From Pseudomonas sp. A-1 (GTDB taxonomy: Bacteria; Pseudomonadota; Gammaproteobacteria; Pseudomonadales; Pseudomonadaceae), in the NCBI RefSeq assembly GCF_004801855.1, contig NZ_SSTC01000017.1:1-64000 (forward strand): a DNA stretch of 64,000 nucleotides, given 5' to 3'. This document shows positions 7,946 through 19,942 of the stretch, piece by piece. Below the pieces are notes generated by a model. That model ran no database searches. It saw only the letters and a list, made by a program, of their open reading frames with translations, and was not told the DNA's origin. The position numbers and the translations under genes were made by a program. Position 1 is the first letter of the stretch, and every line of letters begins with the position of its first letter.

Positions 7946-9856
7946 ATGCCCATCATTACTCTTCCCGACGGTAGTCAGCGCTCGTTCGAGCAGCCGGTCA
8001 GCGTGGCCGAGGTGGCCCAGTCCATCGGTGCCGGCCTGGCCAAGGCCGCCCTGGCCGGCAAGGTCGACGGCCAGATGGTCGACACCTCGCATGTCATCGA
8101 GGCTGACGTCGCGCTGTCGATCATCACCGCCCGGGATGCCGAGGGCGTCGACGTGCTGCGTCACTCCTGTGCTCACCTGATGGCCATGGCTGTGCAGGAG
8201 CTGTTTCCCGGCACCCAGGTCACCATCGGTCCGGTGATCAACGACGGTTTTTACTACGACTTCGATTGCGAGCGTCCCTTCACCAGCGAGGATCTCGAGA
8301 AGATCGAGGCGAAGATGTACGAGCTGGCCAAGGCCGACTTCCCGGTCAGTCGCTCGCTGATGTCGCGCGACGAGGCGGTGGCCTTCTTCGACAGGCTCGG
8401 CGAGAAGTACAAGGTCGAGATCATCGAGTCGATTCCTGGCAACGAGCAGCTGTCGTTCTACAGCCAGGGCGATTTCATCGACCTGTGTCGCGGTCCGCAC
8501 GTGCCGTCCACCGGCAAGCTGCAGGCGTTCAAGCTGATGAAAGTGGCCGGCGCCTACTGGCGTGGCGACTCGAAGAACAAGATGCTGCAGCGCATCTACG
8601 GCACCTGCTGGGGTAGCAAGCAGGACCTCAAGGACTACCTGCATCGCCTGGAGGAGGCCGAGAAGCGCGATCACCGCAAGATCGGCAAGCGCCTGGACCT
8701 GTTCCACACTCAGGAAGAGGCCCCCGGCATGGTGTTCTGGCATCCCAACGGCTGGACCCTGTACCAGGTGCTCGAGCAGTACATGCGCCGCGTGCAGCGC
8801 CAGAACGGCTATCTGGAGATCAAGACGCCGCAGGTGGTCGACCGCGTGCTGTGGGAGAAGTCCGGTCACTGGGCCAACTATGGCGACCTGATGTTCACCA
8901 CCGAGTCGGAAAGCCGCGACTACGCGGTCAAGCCGATGAACTGCCCGTGCCACGTGCAGGTGTTCAACCAGGGCCTGAAGAGCTACCGCGAGCTGCCGAT
9001 CCGTCTGGCCGAGTTCGGTGCCTGCCACCGCAATGAGCCGTCCGGCTCGTTGCACGGCATCATGCGTGTGCGCGGCTTCGTACAGGACGATGCGCACATC
9101 TTCTGCACCGAGGGCCAGATGCAGGACGAGGCGGCGGCCTTCATCAAGCTCACCCTCGACGTCTACTCCGACTTCGGCTTCAAGGACATCCAGCTCAAGC
9201 TGTCGACCCGTCCGGAGAAGCGCGTCGGCTCCGACGAGCTGTGGGATCGCGCCGAGGCCGCCCTGCAGTCGGCACTGGACAACGCCGGTCTGCCGTGGGA
9301 GCTGCAGCCGGGCGAGGGCGCCTTCTATGGTCCGAAGATCGAATTCTCCCTCAAGGACTGCCTCGGCCGTGTCTGGCAGTGCGGTACCCTGCAGCTCGAC
9401 TTCAACCTGCCGATCCGCCTCGGTGCCGAGTACGTCAGCGAGGACAACAGCCGCAAGCACCCGGTGATGCTGCATCGCGCGGTGCTCGGCTCTTTCGAGC
9501 GCTTCATCGGCATCCTCATCGAGCACTACGAGGGCGCGTTCCCGGCCTGGCTGGCGCCGACCCAGGCGGTGGTGCTGAACATCACCGACAAGCAGGGTGA
9601 ATTTGCCGCTCAGGTGGCAAAAGAGCTCGAGGCCAATGGCTATCGTGCCAAGGCCGACTTGAGAAATGAGAAGATCGGCTTTAAAATCCGTGAGCATACT
9701 TTGCTCAAGGTTCCCTACCTGCTGGTGATCGGGGATCGCGAAGTCGAATCGAAGACCGTCGCCGTGCGTACGCGCGACGGACAGGATCTGGGCTCCATGA
9801 CCGTAGGCGAGTTCCAGAATCTGCTGGCCGAAGCCGTATCGCGGCGCGGTCGGTAA
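7946..9856 (+). CDS. thrS: Threonyl-tRNA synthetase
   Basis: Class II aminoacyl-tRNA synthetase of 636 residues that charges tRNA-Thr in the cytoplasm. The N-terminal TGS domain (1-60) precedes the editing domain with [11 protein letters not shown] (the HxxxH zinc/editing site) and GFYYDFD. The catalytic core includes [10 protein letters not shown] (zinc Cys), [19 protein letters not shown] (motif 2) and [21 protein letters not shown] (motif 3), and the anticodon-binding domain is C-terminal. The ATG at 7946 follows GAGAGGAGG and gives the usual length; the frame stays open upstream to 7808 without similarity. This is the first gene of the conserved thrS-infC-rpmI-rplT-pheST-ihfA order. The 205-bp upstream gap shows no T-box. 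Confidence 0.97.
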   Translation: MPIITLPDGSQRSFEQPVSVAEVAQSIGAGLAKAALAGKVDGQMVDTSHVIEADVALSIITARDAEGVDVLRHSCAHLMAMAVQELFPGTQVTIGPVINDGFYYDFDCERPFTSEDLEKIEAKMYELAKADFPVSRSLMSRDEAVAFFDRLGEKYKVEIIESIPGNEQLSFYSQGDFIDLCRGPHVPSTGKLQAFKLMKVAGAYWRGDSKNKMLQRIYGTCWGSKQDLKDYLHRLEEAEKRDHRKIGKRLDLFHTQEEAPGMVFWHPNGWTLYQVLEQYMRRVQRQNGYLEIKTPQVVDRVLWEKSGHWANYGDLMFTTESESRDYAVKPMNCPCHVQVFNQGLKSYRELPIRLAEFGACHRNEPSGSLHGIMRVRGFVQDDAHIFCTEGQMQDEAAAFIKLTLDVYSDFGFKDIQLKLSTRPEKRVGSDELWDRAEAALQSALDNAGLPWELQPGEGAFYGPKIEFSLKDCLGRVWQCGTLQLDFNLPIRLGAEYVSEDNSRKHPVMLHRAVLGSFERFIGILIEHYEGAFPAWLAPTQAVVLNITDKQGEFAAQVAKELEANGYRAKADLRNEKIGFKIREHTLLKVPYLLVIGDREVESKTVAVRTRDGQDLGSMTVGEFQNLLAEAVSRRGR

Positions 9857-9874
9857 CCCATTGGAGTAATCACT

Positions 9875-10423
9875 ATTAAGCAGCGCGACATGAGACAAGA
9901 CAGGCGAGCACAGTCCCGGCCCCCGATCAACGAAAACATCACCGCCCGCGAAGTTCGCCTGATCGGTGTGGATGGTCAACAGGTCGGCGTGGTTTCTCTC
10001 AACGAAGCCCTGCAGGCTGCCGAAGACGCCAAGCTCGACCTGGTTGAGATCGTTGCTGACGCGGTTCCGCCTGTATGCCGGATCATGGATTACGGCAAGC
10101 ACCTGTTCGAGAAGAAGAAGCAGGCTGCCGAGGCGAAGAAGAACCAGAAGCAGGCACAAGTCAAGGAAGTGAAATTCCGTCCCGGTACGGAAGAAGGGGA
10201 TTACCAGGTAAAACTACGCAACCTGGTACGTTTCCTTAGCGAGGGGGACAAGGCCAAGGTATCCCTGCGATTCCGCGGTCGTGAGATGGCCCACCAGGAG
10301 CTGGGCATGGAGCTGTTGAAGCGGGTTGAAAACGACCTCGCCGAATACGGCGCCGTTGAGCAGCATCCGAAGATGGAAGGACGCCAACTTATCATGGTCA
10401 TCGCCCCCAAAAAGAGAAAGTAA
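9875..10423 (+). CDS. infC: Translation initiation factor IF-3 (AUU start)
   Basis: IF-3 of about 182 residues that binds the 30S subunit and checks start-codon pairing. The N-domain contains [20 protein letters not shown] and the C-domain [20 protein letters not shown] and [11 protein letters not shown]. The first ATG is at 9890, but GGAG at 9863-9866 is ideally placed (8 bases) for the ATT at 9875, giving M-K-Q-R-D-M-R. An AUU start is the known basis of infC autoregulation in enterobacteria, since IF-3 discriminates against its own start codon. The gene starts 18 bases after thrS. Confidence 0.95.
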   Translation: MKQRDMRQDRRAQSRPPINENITAREVRLIGVDGQQVGVVSLNEALQAAEDAKLDLVEIVADAVPPVCRIMDYGKHLFEKKKQAAEAKKNQKQAQVKEVKFRPGTEEGDYQVKLRNLVRFLSEGDKAKVSLRFRGREMAHQELGMELLKRVENDLAEYGAVEQHPKMEGRQLIMVIAPKKRK

Positions 10424-10483
10424 CCTCCAGGGCACTGGCAGGCCTTGCGGTTATGCGTAATCACTGAATGCGGAGTACTAAAC

Positions 10484-10678
10484 ATGCCAAAGATGAAAAC
10501 CAAGAGCGGTGCCAAGAAGCGCTTCAAGCCGACTGCAAACGGCTTCAAGCACAAGCACGCTTTCAAGAGCCACATCCTGACCAAGATGACTACCAAGCGT
10601 AAGCGTCAGCTGCGCGGCACCTCGCTGATGCATGCATCGGACGTTGCCAAAGTCGAGCGCATGCTGCGCGTTCGTTAA
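10484..10678 (+). CDS. rpmI: 50S ribosomal protein L35
   Basis: A 64-residue, strongly basic protein beginning [14 protein letters not shown], the family signature, and ending [14 protein letters not shown]. The ATG at 10484 is preceded by a GGAG at 10472-10475. It lies between infC and rplT as in most gammaproteobacteria, where L20 represses this unit; that control is known for the family and not visible here. Confidence 0.97.
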   Translation: MPKMKTKSGAKKRFKPTANGFKHKHAFKSHILTKMTTKRKRQLRGTSLMHASDVAKVERMLRVR

Positions 10679-10707
10679 TCCGGTCAAGATAATCAAGAGG
10701 TTACAAC

Positions 10708-11064
10708 ATGGCTCGTGTTAAGCGTGGCGTCATCGCTCGTCGTCGTCACAAGAAGATTCTGAAACTCGCCAAAGGCTACTACGGTGCGCGTTCGCGCGTA
10801 TTCCGCGTTGCCAAGCAGGCGGTGATCAAGGCCGGCCAGTACGCCTACCGTGACCGCCGTCAGAAGAAGCGTCAGTTCCGCGCTCTGTGGATCGCCCGTA
10901 TCAACGCCGGCGCACGCGTCAACGGCCTGTCCTACAGCCGTCTGATCGCTGGCCTTAAGAAGGCTTCCATCGAGATCGACCGCAAGGTTCTGGCCGATCT
11001 GGCAGTGAACGAAAAAGCGGCGTTTGCTGCGATTGTCGAGAAAGCCAAAGCCGTTCTGGCCTAA
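10708..11064 (+). CDS. rplT: 50S ribosomal protein L20
   Basis: A 118-residue basic 23S rRNA-binding protein. [37 protein letters not shown] and [19 protein letters not shown] are diagnostic. An AGAGG precedes the ATG. It ends just before a terminator or attenuator that separates it from pheST. Confidence 0.97.
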   Translation: MARVKRGVIARRRHKKILKLAKGYYGARSRVFRVAKQAVIKAGQYAYRDRRQKKRQFRALWIARINAGARVNGLSYSRLIAGLKKASIEIDRKVLADLAVNEKAAFAAIVEKAKAVLA

Positions 11065-11109
11065 GCCCCACGACAATCATCGGGTCCTCGGGCCCGGGCA
11101 ACGTCACCG

Positions 11110-12178
<1,069 letters not shown>

Positions 12179-12211
12179 GTCGACCGGTCAACCCGCTTTC
12201 AGGAGAACAGG

Positions 12212-14590
12212 ATGAAATTCAGCGAACAATGGCTGCGCACCTGGGTCAACCCGCAGGTGTCGCGCGATGAACTGGTGGCCCGCCTGTCGATGGCCGGCCT
12301 CGAGGTGGACAGCGTCACCCCGGCTGCCGGCGCCTTCACCGGCGTGGTGGTCGGCGAGATCCTCGCCACCGAACAGCACCCGGACGCCGACAAGCTGCGC
12401 GTCTGCCAGGTGAGCAACGGCAGCGAGACCTTCCAGGTGGTCTGCGGTGCACCCAACGCCCGTCCGGGGATCAGGATCCCCTTCGCCATGATCGGCGCGG
12501 TGCTGGGCGAGGACTTCAAGATCAAGAAGGCCAAGCTGCGCGGCGTCGAGTCCTTCGGCATGCTCTGCTCGGCCTCCGAACTGCAGATCAGCGACGACGA
12601 CTCCGGCCTGTTCGAGCTGGCTGGCGATGCGCCGGTCGGTCAGGACATCCGCAGCTACCTCAACCTCGACGACGCCAGCATCGAGGTCGACCTGACCCCG
12701 AACCGCGGCGACTGCCTGTCGCTGGCCGGTCTGGCCCGCGAGGTCGGTGCCCTGTACGACGTTCTGGTCAGCCGTCCGGCCATCGCCGTGGTGCCGGCTG
12801 CGCACGACGAGGTGCGCAGCGTCGAGCTGCTGGCGCCCAACGCCTGCCCGCGCTACCTCGGCCGGGTGATCCGCAACGTCGACCTGTCGCGGCCGACCCC
12901 GCTGTGGATGGTCGAGCGCCTGCGCCGCTCCGACGTGCGCGCCATCGACCCGGCGGTCGACGTCACCAACTACGTGATGCTCGAACTGGGCCAGCCGATG
13001 CACGCCTTCGATCTCGCCGAGATCAAGGGCGGCGTGCGCGTGCGTCTCGCCGAGGCCGGCGAGAAGCTGGTGTTGCTGGACGGCCAGGAAGTCGAGCTGC
13101 GTCCCGACACCCTGGTGATCGCCGACCACCAGCGCGCCCTGGCCATCGCCGGCGTGATGGGCGGCGAGCACAGCGGCGTGGCCGCCGGCACCCGCGACCT
13201 GTTCCTCGAGAGCGCCTTCTTCGACACCATCGCCATCGCCGGCAAGGCCCGCTCCTACGGTCTGCACACCGACGCCTCGCACCGCTACGAGCGTGGCGTC
13301 GACTCCCGGCTGGCCCGCGAGGCCATGGAGCGCGCCACTGCGCTGCTGCTGGAGATCGTCGGCGGCGAGCCGGGCCCGATCGTCGAGGTGGTCAGCGCAG
13401 AGCACCTGCCGCAGGTCGCCCCGGTCACCCTGCGTGCCGAGCGCATCGAGCAGATGCTCGGCCTTTCGCTTCCGGCCGTCGAGGTCGAGCGCCTGCTGAC
13501 CGCGCTGGGCCTCAAGGTTGCCGCCAACGGGGCAGGGCAGTGGCAGGTGGAGATTCCCAGCCACCGCTTCGACCTGTCCATCGAGGTGGACCTGATCGAG
13601 GAGCTGGCCCGCCTGTACGGCTATAACCGGCTGCCGGTGCGCTACCCCGAGGCGCGCCTGGCGCCGCAGCCGCAGAGCGAGGCGCGCGCCGAACTCGGCC
13701 AACTGCGCCGCCTGCTGGTCGCCCGCGGCTACCAGGAGGCGGTCACCTTCAGCTTCATCGATCCCAAGTGGTTCGAGCTGTTCCACCCGGGCGTCGCACC
13801 GCTGACCCTGGCCAACCCGATCTCCGCCGACCTGGCCGCCATGCGCGCCTCGCTGTGGCCGGGGCTGGTCAAGGCGCTGCAGCACAACCTCAACCGCCAG
13901 CAGAGCCGCGTGCGCCTGTTCGAGTCGGGCCTGCGCTTCGTCGGCCAGCTCGACGGCCTCAAGCAGGAGGCCATGCTCGCCGGGGTGATCTGCGGCAGCC
14001 GCCTGCCGGAAGGCTGGGCCAACGGCAAGGAGGGTGTGGACTTCTACGACCTCAAGGCCGACGTCGAGGCGCTGCTCGGCTACGCCGGCGCCGGCTCCGC
14101 CTTCTCCTTCACGATCGGCGAGCATCCGGCCCTGCATCCGGGACAGACCGCACGTATCGAGCGCGACGGCCAGCTGGTCGGCTTCCTCGGTGCCCTGCAT
14201 CCAGAACTGGCCAAGGCGCTGGACCTGGATCAGCCGGTGTACCTGTTCGAGCTGGTGCTGGCCGAGGTGGCCGCCGGTCGCCTGCCGCAGTTCCGCGAGC
14301 TGTCGCGCTTCCCCGAAGTGCGTCGCGACCTGGCGCTGCTGGTCGGGCGCGAGGTGCCGGCACAGAGCCTGCTGGACGACATCCGCGCCCAGGCCGGCGA
14401 GTGCCTCACCGACCTGCGGCTGTTCGACGTCTACCAGGGCAAAGGTATTGATCCACATAGCAAAAGTGTGGCAGTCGGCTTGACCTGGCAGCATCCATCG
14501 CGCACTCTTAACGACGAAGAAGTCAATGAAAACCTGCAAAGTATCATTGCTTCCCTGGGAGAAAGGTTCCAAGCCACGTTAAGGAAGTAA
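12212..14590 (+). CDS. pheT: Phenylalanyl-tRNA synthetase beta subunit
   Basis: A 792-residue multidomain subunit: EMAP/OB-fold tRNA-binding domain (about 40-150, [21 protein letters not shown]), the B3/4 editing domain (about 210-380, [20 protein letters not shown]), the B5 domain (about 400-470), a catalytic-like core, and the C-terminal ferredoxin-fold anticodon-binding domain ending in [23 protein letters not shown]. The length is normal. AGGAG precedes the ATG, and ihfA begins 4 bases after the stop. Confidence 0.97.
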   Translation: MKFSEQWLRTWVNPQVSRDELVARLSMAGLEVDSVTPAAGAFTGVVVGEILATEQHPDADKLRVCQVSNGSETFQVVCGAPNARPGIRIPFAMIGAVLGEDFKIKKAKLRGVESFGMLCSASELQISDDDSGLFELAGDAPVGQDIRSYLNLDDASIEVDLTPNRGDCLSLAGLAREVGALYDVLVSRPAIAVVPAAHDEVRSVELLAPNACPRYLGRVIRNVDLSRPTPLWMVERLRRSDVRAIDPAVDVTNYVMLELGQPMHAFDLAEIKGGVRVRLAEAGEKLVLLDGQEVELRPDTLVIADHQRALAIAGVMGGEHSGVAAGTRDLFLESAFFDTIAIAGKARSYGLHTDASHRYERGVDSRLAREAMERATALLLEIVGGEPGPIVEVVSAEHLPQVAPVTLRAERIEQMLGLSLPAVEVERLLTALGLKVAANGAGQWQVEIPSHRFDLSIEVDLIEELARLYGYNRLPVRYPEARLAPQPQSEARAELGQLRRLLVARGYQEAVTFSFIDPKWFELFHPGVAPLTLANPISADLAAMRASLWPGLVKALQHNLNRQQSRVRLFESGLRFVGQLDGLKQEAMLAGVICGSRLPEGWANGKEGVDFYDLKADVEALLGYAGAGSAFSFTIGEHPALHPGQTARIERDGQLVGFLGALHPELAKALDLDQPVYLFELVLAEVAAGRLPQFRELSRFPEVRRDLALLVGREVPAQSLLDDIRAQAGECLTDLRLFDVYQGKGIDPHSKSVAVGLTWQHPSRTLNDEEVNENLQSIIASLGERFQATLRK

Positions 14591-14594
14591 GCGT

Positions 14595-14897
14595 ATGAAG
14601 GCCCTGACGAAAGCCGAGATCGCCGAACGCCTCCATGAGGAGTTGGGCCTGAACAAGCGGGAAGCCAAGGAGCTGGTCGAGCTGTTTTTCGAGGAAATTC
14701 GTCAGGCGCTGGAGCACAACGAGCAGGTCAAGTTGTCCGGCTTCGGCAACTTCGACCTGCGCGACAAGCGCCAGCGGCCGGGCCGCAACCCCAAGACGGG
14801 CGAGGAGATTCCCATCACCGCCCGTCGCGTGGTCACCTTCCGTCCTGGGCAGAAACTCAAGGCGAGGGTCGAGGCCCATGCTGGAGACAAGCCATAA
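14595..14897 (+). CDS. ihfA: Integration host factor alpha subunit
   Basis: A 100-residue DNA-bending protein of the HU/IHF family that pairs with IhfB. It shows the dimer N-terminus [20 protein letters not shown] and the beta-arm [21 protein letters not shown] with the intercalating Pro region. TAAGGAAG overlaps the end of pheT as ribosome binding site. The last 20 bases overlap the MerR gene, so the two are probably translationally coupled. Confidence 0.97.
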   Translation: MKALTKAEIAERLHEELGLNKREAKELVELFFEEIRQALEHNEQVKLSGFGNFDLRDKRQRPGRNPKTGEEIPITARRVVTFRPGQKLKARVEAHAGDKP

Positions 14898-15240
14898 CCA
14901 CGAACTGCCGCCGATTCCCGGCAAGCGCTACTTCACCATCGGCGAAGTGAGCGAGCTGTGTGCGGTCAAACCGCACGTGCTGCGCTACTGGGAGCAGGAA
15001 TTTCCTCAGCTCAGTCCCGTCAAGCGTGCCGGCAACCGCCGCTACTACCAGCGCCAGGATGTCCTGACCATCCGTCAGATCCGTGCACTGCTCTACGAGC
15101 AGGGCTTCACTATCGGTGGCGCCCGCCAGCGTCTCTCCGGCGCCGAAGCGCGCGACGACAGCAGTCAGTACCACCAGTTGATCCGGCAGATGATCGTCGA
15201 ACTGGAGGGGGTTCTGCAGATCCTCCGCAAGCCGTTATGA
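14878..15240 (+). CDS. MerR family transcriptional regulator (ihfA-linked)
   Basis: A 120-residue protein with an N-terminal MerR winged helix ([28 protein letters not shown], then [26 protein letters not shown]) and a short coiled-coil C-terminus ([21 protein letters not shown]). There are no Cys pairs for metal sensing, so it is not a CueR/MerR-type metal sensor. It is the conserved partner downstream of ihfA in many gammaproteobacteria, with unknown target. It overlaps ihfA by 20 bp. Confidence 0.92.
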   Translation: MLETSHNHELPPIPGKRYFTIGEVSELCAVKPHVLRYWEQEFPQLSPVKRAGNRRYYQRQDVLTIRQIRALLYEQGFTIGGARQRLSGAEARDDSSQYHQLIRQMIVELEGVLQILRKPL

Positions 15241-15269
15241 GCCCGTCTCTGCCAGAGAGCTCGCGCTGC

Positions 15270-16823
15270 TCAGTGCGTTGAGTCTCGCTCGACCTCGAAC
15301 CCCACCACGCTGCGGCTCTCGCGGCTGAACTCCACGCCGATCAGATGGATTGGTTCTCCCCGAGAGCGATACTTCTCTGCGTAGCCGCGATCACGAATCT
15401 GTTGTAGCGCCTTGCCCTCGGGCACCAGCTCCACCACCTTGAACTCAAACAGGTAGACCTGGCTATTGAACAGCACGGCCATGTCGATGCGTCCACGGTT
15501 GGTCGCATCCTCAAGGCGGATATCCAGTCCCAGCGCAGCAAAGTGGCTGTAGAAAACGCTCGCCCAGTAGCCCTCGTACTGGGCAATCGGCTTGTTGCGA
15601 TACCAGTCGTTGGGAATGCTGGCGAAGAAAGATGTGAACAGTGCCGAAAGGCCCTGGAAATCGTTGGCCAGCAGCCGGTCGTAGAGCTGTGGCAGATGTA
15701 CCCCGCATCGTGCCGGATCGTCGCTCCAAGCCTGTAGGAGGGCGCTGTTCAGGCAACTGCGAACCTCGAGATTTGGATAGCGCAGGGTCATGTGCAACTG
15801 TCCCGGCAAGCGCCGCACACTGTCGATGGTCAGGTAGCCGGCCTGGAACATCAGCGCTTCGACGGGGATGTGGTCGACATCGAAGCTAGACAGCAGGGTT
15901 TCCAGCGCCATGATCCGTTCCAGATCCGGCGTGAAGGTCCGCCGTGTCGTCAGTAAGTCGACAAGGAAGGTCGGCGTCCCCGTTTCGAACCAGAACGGGC
16001 GGAACTCGCGTTCACGGAACAAGAGCAGCAGATCGAAGGGGTTGTAAACAGAGGTGCCGATCCAGTTGTAGCCGTTGTACCACTGGCGGACGTCATCCCG
16101 ATCCAGGCCGACCAGCTCCGGGGCGAATACCGTACCCACGTCCTCGTCGGTATACCCACAGATGGCGGAATAGCCGGGTGACAGGGTGATATCGCGCAGG
16201 TTGTTCAGTCCAGAGAACAGACTGACCTTGCTGAACTTGGACACCCCGGTGAGCATGGCGAAGCGGATGTGTGCGTCGTTATCCTTGATCACCGAATACA
16301 GATCACGCAGCCCGTCGCGGATCTCGCGGGCGATTTCGGGGCGAGTCAGGTTGTCGAGGATCGGCTTGTCGTACTCGTCGACCAGGATCACCACCCGCTG
16401 GCCATGCAGGCGTTCGGCTTCGCGGATCAGCTCGGCAAAGCGGCCACGGTTATCGTGCTGTGTACAGCTGACCTGCAGTCGGCGCTCGTTGATGCCCAGC
16501 AGCTCGTCGATCTTGGTGCCCAGGTCTGCCGCATCACGGATCACCCCACCGCCGAAGCTGAGACGGATCACCGGATGACGCCGGTTCCAGTCCCATGTTT
16601 CGTGTGCTACAAGCCCACGAAACAGCGGCTCGTTGCCCTCGAACAGCTCGGCCAAGGTGTCGAGGAACAGGCTCTTGCCGAAGCGCCGCGGGCGGGAGAG
16701 GAAGTAGTAGTTGCCTTCCTCGATCAGCTGCAGGGCGATGCCAGTCTTGTCGACGTAATAGCAGTCATCCTCGCGGATGCGGGCGAAGGTCTGGACGCCG
16801 ATGGGCAGCTTCTTACGTGACAT
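15270..16823 (-). CDS. AAA-ATPase_like / PD-(D/E)XK nuclease-like protein (DUF1703 type)
   Basis: A protein of about 517 residues. The N-terminal AAA-ATPase_like domain has [13 protein letters not shown], the nucleotide-binding [15 protein letters not shown] and Walker [15 protein letters not shown]. The C-terminus has a PD-(D/E)XK-like core ([19 protein letters not shown]: Asp, then E-x-K). This domain pair occurs sporadically in bacteria, often in many copies per genome, with no firm function; DNA cleavage is an inference. The start at 16823 (MSRKKLPIG) follows AAAAGG. The gene points against the ihfA operon and sits between merR and tRNA-Pro. Its codons use more A/T in third positions than its neighbours, which suggests acquisition. 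Confidence 0.85.
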   Translation of the reverse strand: MSRKKLPIGVQTFARIREDDCYYVDKTGIALQLIEEGNYYFLSRPRRFGKSLFLDTLAELFEGNEPLFRGLVAHETWDWNRRHPVIRLSFGGGVIRDAADLGTKIDELLGINERRLQVSCTQHDNRGRFAELIREAERLHGQRVVILVDEYDKPILDNLTRPEIAREIRDGLRDLYSVIKDNDAHIRFAMLTGVSKFSKVSLFSGLNNLRDITLSPGYSAICGYTDEDVGTVFAPELVGLDRDDVRQWYNGYNWIGTSVYNPFDLLLLFREREFRPFWFETGTPTFLVDLLTTRRTFTPDLERIMALETLLSSFDVDHIPVEALMFQAGYLTIDSVRRLPGQLHMTLRYPNLEVRSCLNSALLQAWSDDPARCGVHLPQLYDRLLANDFQGLSALFTSFFASIPNDWYRNKPIAQYEGYWASVFYSHFAALGLDIRLEDATNRGRIDMAVLFNSQVYLFEFKVVELVPEGKALQQIRDRGYAEKYRSRGEPIHLIGVEFSRESRSVVGFEVERDSTH

Positions 16824-16970
16824 GGCAGGCAACCTTTTGGCAGCTGGGGCGATTGTAGTCGAAGGCAGCCATCAAACTCAGTCGAGTCTGAGTTCGGCGG
16901 TATCTGGGAGCTTGGCAGATATCTCCGTCGGTTCAGAGGTGCTGGGGCACTGTAAACAGTGCAGGCATAA

Positions 16971-17004
16971 AAAAACCCAAGCACCTATGGGTGCTTGGGT
17001 TTTT
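16971..17004 (-). terminator. Terminator of tRNA-Pro
   Basis: A 15-bp stem (16971-16985 with 16990-17004) with a 4-nt loop. Read on the minus strand it ends in a T-rich run directly after the tRNA-Pro 3' end. It also separates the tRNA transcript from the downstream ATPase gene. Confidence 0.85.
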
Positions 17005-17013
17005 TGGAGTTTT

Positions 17014-17092
<79 letters not shown>

Positions 17093-17190
17093 GTGTTTCC
17101 GTATGCCGGAAAACGAGGGTGACTATACACTAAGCTTCTGAAATGTGGAAGTTTTTTTCAGCCTCTCCCTGTTTGCATCGAGGTGTGGCG

Positions 17191-18138
17191 TCAGGTGCGG
17201 GCGCCCGCAGCGGACGGCCGGCTGTGCCGTGTCACCGCAACGCAGACTCCGCCCAGCAGCAGGACGATGGCGAAGGCCTCCAGCAGGCTGGGCAGGCGCT
17301 GCAGGTAGACGAAGCCGTAGACCAGTGCGAACAGGGTTTCGAAGACCACCATCTGTCCCGACAGGGTCAGCGGCAGGCGGCGGGTGCTGGCGTTCCAGAA
17401 GGTGTAGCCGAGCCAGGAGGCGACCACGGCGAGGGTCAGGTTGACCAGCCAGAAGGCTTGCCAGCGCTCGGTGGGCAGTTCGACCCGGGCGGCGGCGAGG
17501 CCGAGCAGGTCGGCTGCCAGCCACAGGCCGCCGGCCAGCAGGCCGGTGACCACACCGGTGAGCAGCGACCACTCGTTGCTGTTGAAGTGCGTCTGGCGCT
17601 TCAGGCAGCGTGCGTTGTCGGCGGCGAACCAGCTCCAGCAGGCCAGCGCCAGCAGCGCGCAGAGCATGCCCAGTACGCGCTCGCCCAGCGGCTGTTCCGG
17701 AGCGCCGCCGAGCAGCAGCGCCTCCAGGTTGATGCAGGCGATGCCGGCCAGCACCGCCAGCAGCGGCCAGAGCAGCCGGCGCAGGGACGGGGCGTCGGCC
17801 TCGTTGCGGCCGAGCAGGGTGATGGTCAGCGGCAGCACGCCGATCACCAGCGAGGTGGGTGCGATGCCGACCCGCTGCACGGCGGCGGCCAGCAGGATGA
17901 AGTAGACGACGTTGCCGGTCAGCGACAGGCGCACCAGCGCCAGCAGGTCGGCCAGGGTCAGCCGGCGCCACAGGCTGCGTGCCAGCGGCAGGCCGATCAG
18001 CAGGGCGATGAGGCCGTACATGAGGAAGCGCCCGCAGCTGAGCAGCAGGGGCGAGAAGTCGGGGAGCAGGGCCGGCGAGAGGAACACCAGCCCCCAGGCG
18101 GCGCCGGCCAGGCCGCCGTAAATGACACCATGCTTCAT
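17191..18138 (-). CDS. EamA/DMT family transporter
   Basis: An inner-membrane protein of about 315 residues with ten predicted helices in two EamA repeats (about 3-145 and 160-300). The N-terminus HGVIYGGLAGAAWGLVFLSP is typical of the drug/metabolite transporter superfamily. Relatives export amino acids, nucleosides or small toxic metabolites; the substrate is not evident. The start at 18138 (MKHGVIY) has GGAG 7 bases upstream; the extension to 18180 has no hydrophobic or family features. The gene stands alone on the minus strand downstream of the permease hairpin. Confidence 0.85.
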   Translation of the reverse strand: MKHGVIYGGLAGAAWGLVFLSPALLPDFSPLLLSCGRFLMYGLIALLIGLPLARSLWRRLTLADLLALVRLSLTGNVVYFILLAAAVQRVGIAPTSLVIGVLPLTITLLGRNEADAPSLRRLLWPLLAVLAGIACINLEALLLGGAPEQPLGERVLGMLCALLALACWSWFAADNARCLKRQTHFNSNEWSLLTGVVTGLLAGGLWLAADLLGLAAARVELPTERWQAFWLVNLTLAVVASWLGYTFWNASTRRLPLTLSGQMVVFETLFALVYGFVYLQRLPSLLEAFAIVLLLGGVCVAVTRHSRPSAAGART

Positions 18139-18281
18139 GAGTCGTCTCCTGGGGTTGCATGGCCAGTATCCGCAACGCATGGAAGTCCATGCGGCGGGAG
18201 TCGCTGGCTCGTCGTGTGCCGCGCTGTGTGCGGGTAGCGCATGGTGCGGATCAGGGATTGTCCTGGCGAGTGGCGGATAGA

Positions 18282-18310
18282 CGCAGGAGCCCGCTCTGCG
18301 GGCTCCTGCG
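18282..18310 (-). terminator. Hairpin downstream of the aromatic amino acid permease
   Basis: A perfect 13-bp GC-rich stem (18282-18294 with 18298-18310) with a TCT loop lies 8 bases after the permease stop codon. No long U-tract follows on the minus strand, so it may be a weak terminator or a 3' stabiliser. Confidence 0.6.
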
Positions 18311-18318
18311 GGGCGGGA

Positions 18319-19575
18319 TCACCAGCCGGCCGGCAGCAGGTCCAGGGCGCTGCAGACCGCGTAGGCGGCGCTGGCCAGGTAGATCGCCACGATGGTCGCC
18401 TGCACCGCCGGATGGGCGATCCAGCCGCACTGCCAGGCCGGCTGCAGGTCGCCGTGGCGACGCGCGGCACGCAGCATCAGGATCGGCATGATCGACAGGA
18501 TCACGCCGCTGAAGGCGCCGGCGAAGTACAGCGCGTTGACGAAGCCGACCATGCCGCTGTAGGCCAGCACGAAGGGCGGCACGCACACCAGGCCGAGCAC
18601 CACCAGGCGGGTCTTGGGCTGGGTTTCCGCACCCAGGGAGTGGAACTTGTCGAAGATGTTGGTCAGGAAGCTGCCGCCCAGGCCCCAGTAGGAGGTCAGC
18701 ATGGCGCACAGGGCGAAGGTGTTGGCGGTGTAGAACGCCCACTGGCCGAGCGCCTGGCCCCAGGCCAGGGTGGCCACCTCGGTCTGGTTCTCCAGGCCGG
18801 TCAGGGAAATCACCGACATCGGCACGATGGCCAGCAGCACGAAGGTCAGCGCCATGCCGGTGATCACCGCCCTGGGCAGGCGCGCCGGCGCGTGGCTGAA
18901 GCCGCGGGCCATCTCCGGCACGATGTACTGGGCGGAGAAGCAGAACACGGCGATGTTGAACACCGGCACCATGTACACCCAGTCGCCCTCGAACAGGCGG
19001 GCGACGTCGGTGTTGTCGTGGACCAGGGTGGCGATGACCAGCATGACGATCATGCTGACCATGCCGATGCTGATGAACTTCTCGCCCTTGCCGATGGCGC
19101 CGAGGCCGAGGTAGAGCACCAGCGCTGCGGGCGCGAAGAACAGCAGGCTGCCCAGCGCCGGGTCGATGCCGAGGAAAGCGCTGAGGATCTTGCCGCTGCC
19201 GCTCATGTAGGCGATCAGCGCGCCGATGCTGTTGACCGCCACCGAGACGAAGATCGCCCAGGCGCCGAACGAGCCCACGTAGCGCTGGGCCAGGCCGCTG
19301 AGCTGGCTGTGGGTGCGGGTGCGCAGCGCGGTTTCCGACACGTACAGCATGGAAATGGTGGTGAACACGCCGGCAACCGCCAGCCAGATCAGCAGCGGCA
19401 TGAAGCCGGCCTTGCGGCTGGCGTAGGCCATGGACAGCACGCCGGCACCGATGTTGGTGCCGACGATCATCGCCACGGCCTCGAGGAAGCTCAGGCGCGT
19501 GACCTCCAGTCCCGACGAATCGACGGACTCCGCTGCGACCTGATCCTGATGGGACTGGACCCGGGTATTGCTCAT
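18319..19575 (-). CDS. Aromatic amino acid permease, HAAAP family (TyrP/Mtr-like)
   Basis: A 418-residue inner-membrane transporter with about 11 helices. The hallmark first helix FLEAVAMIVGTNIGAGVLSMAYASRKAG matches the hydroxy/aromatic amino acid permease family, which imports Tyr, Trp or Phe with protons. The start at 19575 (MSNTRVQ) has GAGG 9 bases upstream. The frame remains open upstream only by chance. It lies downstream of an HpaB-type phenol hydroxylase on the same strand but is separated from it by a terminator and about 360 bp, so it has its own promoter. The link to tyrosine or hydroxyphenylacetate metabolism is inferred from that neighbour. Confidence 0.85.
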   Translation of the reverse strand: MSNTRVQSHQDQVAAESVDSSGLEVTRLSFLEAVAMIVGTNIGAGVLSMAYASRKAGFMPLLIWLAVAGVFTTISMLYVSETALRTRTHSQLSGLAQRYVGSFGAWAIFVSVAVNSIGALIAYMSGSGKILSAFLGIDPALGSLLFFAPAALVLYLGLGAIGKGEKFISIGMVSMIVMLVIATLVHDNTDVARLFEGDWVYMVPVFNIAVFCFSAQYIVPEMARGFSHAPARLPRAVITGMALTFVLLAIVPMSVISLTGLENQTEVATLAWGQALGQWAFYTANTFALCAMLTSYWGLGGSFLTNIFDKFHSLGAETQPKTRLVVLGLVCVPPFVLAYSGMVGFVNALYFAGAFSGVILSIMPILMLRAARRHGDLQPAWQCGWIAHPAVQATIVAIYLASAAYAVCSALDLLPAGW

Positions 19576-19899
19576 AAAGAAGTGCCTCGCATCTACGTTC
19601 AACAAACAGGAGAGCCCTGACCTTGGACTGCATGGTCTGCATGTCTGCGAACGAGCGAGGACACTGCGGGACAACAGGTGGGTAAGGCGCCTCCTGGCAA
19701 TCGTCCTGACACCGCGGCGACACCGGACTGGCTGCAGGAGTGCAGGACGTCAGGCCGCCGGTTTCAAACGGGTGGCGAAAATATCACACAGTCTGTTGTT
19801 TTACTTGAAACTCTTCTACGACTTTAGGCGAGAACTGCCTGGGGTGGCATGATCGATGCTGGGAGCGGTGGGCGGCGGCGATTGCGGGGCACACAAAAG
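19576..19899. other. Intergenic region upstream of the permease
   Basis: About 320 bases without a gene. The part at 19780-19835 is visibly AT-rich and is the probable promoter region for the minus-strand permease. I see no convincing operator palindrome or RNA gene. Confidence 0.5.
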
Positions 19900-19926
19900 A
19901 AAAGCCGGACACAGGGTCCGGCTTTT
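19900..19926 (-). terminator. Intrinsic terminator of hpaB
   Basis: An 11-bp stem (19900-19910 with 19916-19926), 5-nt loop. Read on the minus strand it is followed by a TTTTCTTTT tract, 17 bases after the hydroxylase stop codon. Confidence 0.85.
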
Positions 19927-19942
19927 TTCGTGGGGCGGGCGG

